64,000 bases of DNA. It comes from Valencia hispanica. Taxonomy: Eukaryota; Chordata; Actinopteri; Cyprinodontiformes; Valenciidae. The stretch is taken from NCBI GenBank assembly GCA_963556495.2, contig OY747702.1, positions 57,030,286 to 57,094,285 on the forward strand. The letters run 5' to 3'. The notes beneath the pieces are model-generated. The model was not told where the DNA came from. It saw only the letters and a program-made list of their open reading frames with translations, and did no database searches. The position numbers and the translations under genes were made by a program. Below are positions 58,865 through 64,000 of the stretch, one piece after another. How positions within the stretch are numbered: the stretch's first letter is position 1; each line of letters starts with the position of its first letter.

Positions 58865-59092
58865 GAGGTGGGACACACCTTGGACATGTCGCTAGTCCAT
58901 CACACACACAACAACATTCTCAGAGCCAAACGGCGAATGGAGAGACTAAAATAATCTAACGTGCATAACGGTGGATTGTGTGTGGAAGTCGGGGTAACCG
59001 GAGAGAACCCACACATGCATACGGAGAACATGCAAACTCCAGCTGGGATCAGACCTTGTAGCAGCGGCAGCGTTACCAGCTGCACCTCTTCA
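58865..59092. repeat. Second copy of the 'GGAGAGAACCCAC' repeat
   Basis: 'CTAGTCCATCACACACACAA', 'AACCGGAGAGAACCCACACA' and 'GGAGAACATGCAAACTCCAG' occur in the same order and orientation as in the copy at 52595-52960. It is shorter and more diverged. Confidence 0.5.
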
Positions 59093-61990
59093 ATATAAAA
59101 TAGAGTAAATTAACCCGGAGCAAAAATAAGAACGTTTCTAAAAACAAAACTATTCTCAGTTTATGGGCAACAAAGTTGATCAAAACGAGTTAAAAATGAT
59201 GATTAAATCATAAACATAACAGCTCAACAGTTTAGAGTAAAGAAACACGTAATGCAGTTAATAGTGTTGATGGTTGTTGTTTTATTTTAAAAAGGAATTT
59301 CAACAGAATCTTTTCTATAATCTTTATGTCAGTGCTCCCTTTGAAGACGGGAAAAGATGGACGGTTTGCATGTTGCCTGGCCAACCACGGTCAGGGTAAA
59401 ATATAATCTCAGCCAGAAATGGATACGTATCCTTTTCAGTCAATATGACCAAAAGGGGCAAAAGCTGAGCTGCAGTTAGTCTCAGAGACATTTATCAAAG
59501 GTGTCTCTTTTTGCATTTATGCTTCCCGTGCAACCAAACAGGACTTTTATTTATTTTTTGTCCTTTGTTGCTTGTAATTACGCTAAAGTATAGCATTTAA
59601 ATCATTAGGTCTGAGTTTTATTCCAACCAAAGGAAGCGTAATTTTGTAACTTGTCACCAGGTAGCTCACTATAATTTTAGGTGTGACTTTAGGTTACCTT
59701 TGCTTGCTGATCTCAATAATAAAATACTGCATACATTATATACTGTGCAGTTGTATTAAAATGAATAAACAGGTTGAGGTTACTCACTGTGCTTTCTCAT
59801 TAAATCAGCAACACTGTTCATTAATTGTTCTGTGACTGACTGGAGAAACAAAACAATGCAAAATATCACTGAGTGAGATAACGAAATATTTCATGAACAT
59901 CATGTTCAGGCATGCTTAGCACTCAGTGGCATTTATGTGATTAGCTGAGGTTGAAATTACAGACTCTGCTCTCTGCCGGAGAACCGCAGCCGGCCTTAAA
60001 GATCCTTGCCGTTCAATTTAACGCCATGTTGCCCTTGTCCTCCTTAGCTATTTGCCTGTGCCGTTCCAATACAGTGCATCACTTCTGCTCTCTGATTGGA
60101 CAGGACACTCTACAGTCCTAGCCAGAAGATGGGTGACCGTAACCTCTCACCCAAACTCTGCTGCTTCACTCAGCTGAGATTTAATTAACTCCCAGCCACC
60201 TGGCGGTTGCAAAGAAGCGTCCGGCGGTGGCTTCCGTTTCGGAAAGGAGCAAAATTACAAAGTAGAACTTCAAGCTCAGGCAGAACGGACTCGCGTGCTG
60301 CTGCTTTTACTATGCTTAGTGAAATCCATGAAAGACAACACAAAGCTTTAGTTGTGTGCTTTGGGCTACAATGTTTCCCTGCTCACACAGCTCTTTATTC
60401 TACTGATATCCCAAATCTCACTCCTTCCAGCTTCCTCTGTTTTTGTAGCTCCTCTGCTTAATTAGGCCCCACAGTTAAACAATGTTATCAGCCTCTTGAG
60501 TTGTCTTACTTTACCAGCAGGAGGAAGAGAGAAGTATTGGAGACAGGAGGATTTTTTTTTTATTCAACTTACATAAAACTATAGGAGGAAAGAAACCCTC
60601 TGCCGACATGCTATAATTCACCTCCAACTCTCCTGCTGTGGGAGGAAACCAGCTAACAACACATGCAGACACATGGGATTGATAATATGAGTTTGACATA
60701 GGCGGGTGGTTTGATTCTATATTTAAAGACATGCAAAGCGCCATGTCTGTTTAAAAGGAGTCTGTCCATCTGCTCTGGCCTCTGTTCTTCCTGAATCCCG
60801 AACGATCCGCCAGGACTCCTCCACAACAGGCTCAGCAGCACTTGACAAATGTGCTAGCCTTGTAAAATGCTTGTTCAAGCACAAACATATCTGGACTATT
60901 TATCTTCCTGCTGGAAGATTTATCAGAATATGAAAGAATGTCAACCACATCCATTTCGTCTGGAATCAAGTCTGACAATAACTGGCAGACATTTGGCAAA
61001 TGATAGATGGTCGAGTGTGGAAGAGAACTGAAAATGGCTGTTTTCACACTAAAATTGTTTTATGCTTAATATCCGCTTGGTCTCCTCCCAGTTATTCACA
61101 TTTCAGTGGTGAAGGAGTGATTCTGAAGGCTGATGTGCCTTGAACAGACTGTGGCCAGAGATGCATCACTGACTCCAACTCAGTTTCAAATATTTTGTCT
61201 CGTCGATCAACTTCTTAGTCGTCAGACCTATCAGCTGTGCCATAAAAACAAATTCACTGTTCTCTGATCTGTCATAAAAAGTTCTGCAATTGGAAAAAAG
61301 TTTTCAAGCAGAAAAATATTCGATTTTGGTTTTTCTTTCTCAGATTTTCTTTATTTTAAGAACAAAAGCCATTGTTTCTTCCTCCACCCATATGTGTAAA
61401 AAAAATTTTTTCTAACAATGCTTAATGTTTACAGGCAGCTTCTTTCTTATTATATTTGACAAAGGTCAATGCTTTTTTGCAACATAAAATAGATATTATG
61501 TTAGGTAAGCTTTTTTAGGTAAACGCCACAGTTTTGATTTATTTTATGTCTAATTTGGATTTCAAATCCTTACAGAGAAAACACATGAAGGTGATCAAGA
61601 ACTTTACCCCTGATTCCAGAAGTCCCCCATTCAGAAAAGTCGCTTTTTGTATAAATGTTATAATAAAAAAAAAAATTTGGGGGACTAATTGTAGGAATGA
61701 TTTAGCTGTCCAAAAAAAAATTGTAAACAGAAAGATGAAGAAAAACCCACACAACTAAAGGTGTGTTTTGACATGAGACGATTGACATTTTTTCCTGGAT
61801 TGATCTCCGCAGGACTTAAATTAACCTGCTGTTCTTTTATGCGTTTCCTACTTGGACTCCAAGACGAGGGCCAGAGGCTGAGCAGGTAGCTCCTCCCACG
61901 ACACAACTGAACGTGGGAGTGGGTCCCCAAACAAGAAAATCATTGCTGCAATGCTCAGCAATACATATAATCCCTGTGACAGTATAACTG
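59093..61990. other. Unique non-coding sequence with candidate conserved part
   Basis: No supported gene. 59930-60470 is the most even in composition and repeat-free. The plus frame at 60207-60461 inside it has no domain signature, and I do not call it coding. Confidence 0.4.
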
Positions 61991-62001
61991 AGGGCATATC
62001 T

Positions 62002-62190
62002 CACCGGTAGGAGACCCAGAGAAAGACCCAGGACACGCTGGAGGGACTATTTTTCTCAGCTGGCCTGGGAACGCCTTGGGATTCCCCCCAGAGGAGCTGG
62101 CCCAAGTGGCTGGGGAGAGGGAAGTCTGGGTCTCTTTGCTTAAGCTGCTCCCCCCTTAAGCGAAAGAAAATGGATGGATAAATGGATATA
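62002..62190 (+). mobile_element. Rex3/RTE-type LINE 3' end
   Basis: 'GGACACGCTGGAGGGACTAT', 'CTCAGCTGGCCTGGGAACGC', 'GGAGAGGGAAGTCTGGG' and the tail 'GCGAAAGAAAATGGATGGAT' follow the well-known 3' end of Rex3 (RTE clade) with its GGAT-type tail. Only the last 190 bp are present. Confidence 0.75.
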
Positions 62191-64000
62191 TAAAACTAAA
62201 TTCGATTATTCTGTGACTGAGAGTACATTGTATAACCGGTGTAGCATTACAAAACAGGCCACAGAGAGATGTAGCTGTAACATATTTTAAAGAAGTTTTG
62301 GTGTCGTGGACCTCCCTGTCTTCCTGGTTTTGGAGCAGCAGAAGGGGAGAGAAGAGGTGAGACTGCTTCAGCCGGGGTAAAAAACCTGCTGTTTTATGAA
62401 CTTGTGATCATTTCACAGTGTTTGCACTGTAAAACGGACTTATAATCACGTCAAAGTCAGAGTAAGTTCATAATGTTCAAAGCTATTCACTTAGAAAAGC
62501 CTGATACATGATTCACACACATATGCAGCATTAAATTGTTTCATTTAAAAATATGTACTACCTAAAGTTAATAGAAAATATTAGCAGCAGATGAGTTTAA
62601 ACTGTTGAAAATAAATTTCTGAGCTGATGGACAGTGGCATCAGGGAGCTTACTCTAAGATATAAGCTTATCAGTTTAAATAGTGGATTATTATGGGTTGT
62701 TTGTGACACTGTAAAAGTTAAAGCAATAAATTGACTAACATTCTGGTTTTGTGTCGTCTCTTTTTACATTTTGAGCACCTGCCCCTTTAAAGGTCTCTGC
62801 AAGTCCTCTGATAGGGAGACCCTGTTAAATGAAGTCAGAGGAAGTTAATTTGTTTCTCCAATTCTCGCGTCTCTGAAAAGTTAGCACATAATTATTTACT
62901 GTGTAGAGCTGAGGCCGAAACTGATTGCCTCATCTGACCTCAATCTAATCTGCTGCAGATTTTCATTTGAAGAGACGATGTGTGGGTTTGAGTTGAGCAA
63001 GTGTTGGAATCCCTGATTGCATCTTCGAACCCACAGCAGAGTTCTCCTTTTCTAAAGGTTTAATAAAGAGTTACTTTGGCAGTTAGGATTTCCAAAAGAC
63101 AGGTGTGTGTTTATTCTTGGACGCAGTGCGTGAAATAGCTACATAAAATGGAGGATCCTGTGGAAGTCTGCAGATATATATGAGTTATTGTGGAGTGATA
63201 AAAACATTCTGATTCATGTTTTGGTGATGCAGCGGCTGTGTTCAGGGATCAAGCAGTTGGCTGTCTGCAGTGACGATGCCAGAGTACCTTAAGAGTGTGG
63301 ATGGAGAAAAGCTAACACCAAAATCAATTATCTTTTTATGTACAGAGCCGGACGGGGGGGGGGGGGGGTGGAGCAGAAACTATAAAACAGTTAGAGAGCC
63401 TTTTAGCTGACAGATAATGTGTGATGTTATTCAAAATGCAAAGGCTCCCTGCTATGCTGTGGTTTCAGATGTACTTTAAAATACATGTGAAACCGCTGAC
63501 TGGCAGGGTGCCTCTTCTCTCTTCTATAATATAACTTATTGCTTCGAGATTTCGGGGAAACACAAGGAGCAAAATCTCAAATCCAATTTTCATGCTGCAA
63601 AAAATGAGCAATAGGAATAGTTAACAAAGTAGACCGCTGTGCAGCTGCTAACTTACTCGTTCATGAAAACACTTCAACATTCATAGATGTAGGAGTATTG
63701 AGTGTGGCTGAAAACTCTGAATGCATTTTTACAAAGGCAAACATCATAACTATTAGTAGTAATAGTCATTTCTGTTTGCTGTTGATTGCTGTAGAAGTGA
63801 TTAGCAGTTTTCCTACTTTTTACCATAATTATTCCCAAAAGGGGTTCTAACCTTTCCTTAATAAAAAATAACATTCTGAAATCATTTACTCTATACTTAC
63901 TGTTTACTCAATTCATTGTAATAAATATAAAAGTTGCACTGTATGCTGGGAGTAATTTCATTTCCACACTATGAGAACTGATAATCAGCCGGTGCTCCTC
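62191..64000. other. Unique non-coding sequence
   Basis: No gene or transposon recognised. It includes a run of 15 G at 63354-63368. 62780-63120 is repeat-free and could be a conserved element. Confidence 0.4.

Noticed and set aside
15717..64000. LINGO2-intron microRNAs of the miR-873/miR-876 type known in mammals
   Set aside because: I looked for the mature sequences on both strands by eye and did not see them.
1..64000. CRISPR arrays, operons or bacterial-type systems
   Set aside because: No regularly spaced repeats or bacterial genes; the window is vertebrate DNA.

Overview
The window looks like about 64 kb of a teleost fish genome, probably a percomorph and possibly a killifish or livebearer relative. 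I infer this from the repeats: Tc1-like DNA transposons (including a Sleeping Beauty-type end), L2-, Rex1- and Rex3-type non-LTR retrotransposons, hAT and PIF/Harbinger-like MITEs and tRNA-derived SINEs. The genome type is clear; the species is not.

The only host protein-coding gene I can support is lingo2 (leucine-rich repeat and Ig domain protein 2). It is on the minus strand, with its coding exon at about 13.86-15.72 kb. The whole 605-residue receptor sits in this one exon. A good splice acceptor lies directly upstream, so untranslated 5' exons should lie at higher coordinates, inside or beyond this window. The 3'UTR probably runs down to about 12.8 kb. Everything else is intron or intergenic DNA.

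Layout. 0.7-5.8 kb: a cluster of DNA transposon remnants, with a deleted Tc1 copy inserted in a Harbinger-type MITE. 7.2-11.8 kb: a decayed Tc1 copy, a long L2 LINE with an almost open reverse-transcriptase frame, and a hAT MITE inside another Tc1 relic. 12.8-16.5 kb: lingo2 and, just upstream of its acceptor, a 0.7 kb palindrome. 17-20 kb: LINE fragments and Harbinger-like termini. 20-28 kb: mostly unique sequence with a second L2 copy at 24.6 kb. 28.6-30.5 kb: a SINE and a nearly complete Tc1 element. 33-38.9 kb: Tc1 relics, a second L2 subfamily, a SINE, a Sleeping Beauty-like end and an AT-rich palindrome. 39-47 kb: mostly unique sequence with a TTTAGC-rich palindromic repeat zone and Tc1 ends. 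47-49.4 kb: two SINEs, a transposon relic and a GC-rich block. 51-57.5 kb: L2 debris, a Rex1 LINE split by a hAT element with a perfect 8-bp target duplication, and a nearly complete Tc1 element with very long inverted repeats. 57.5-64 kb: mostly unique sequence plus a Rex3 tail.

The transposon genes are broken copies (frameshifts, stops, deletions) and do not form a pathway with lingo2. Several unique AT-rich stretches around a neuronal adhesion gene may hold conserved regulatory elements, but only alignment could show that. I found no coding system that looks new. The most notable structures are the palindrome beside lingo2, the dated nesting of elements, the palindromic TTTAGC repeat block and a perfect 13-bp hairpin at 44.46 kb.
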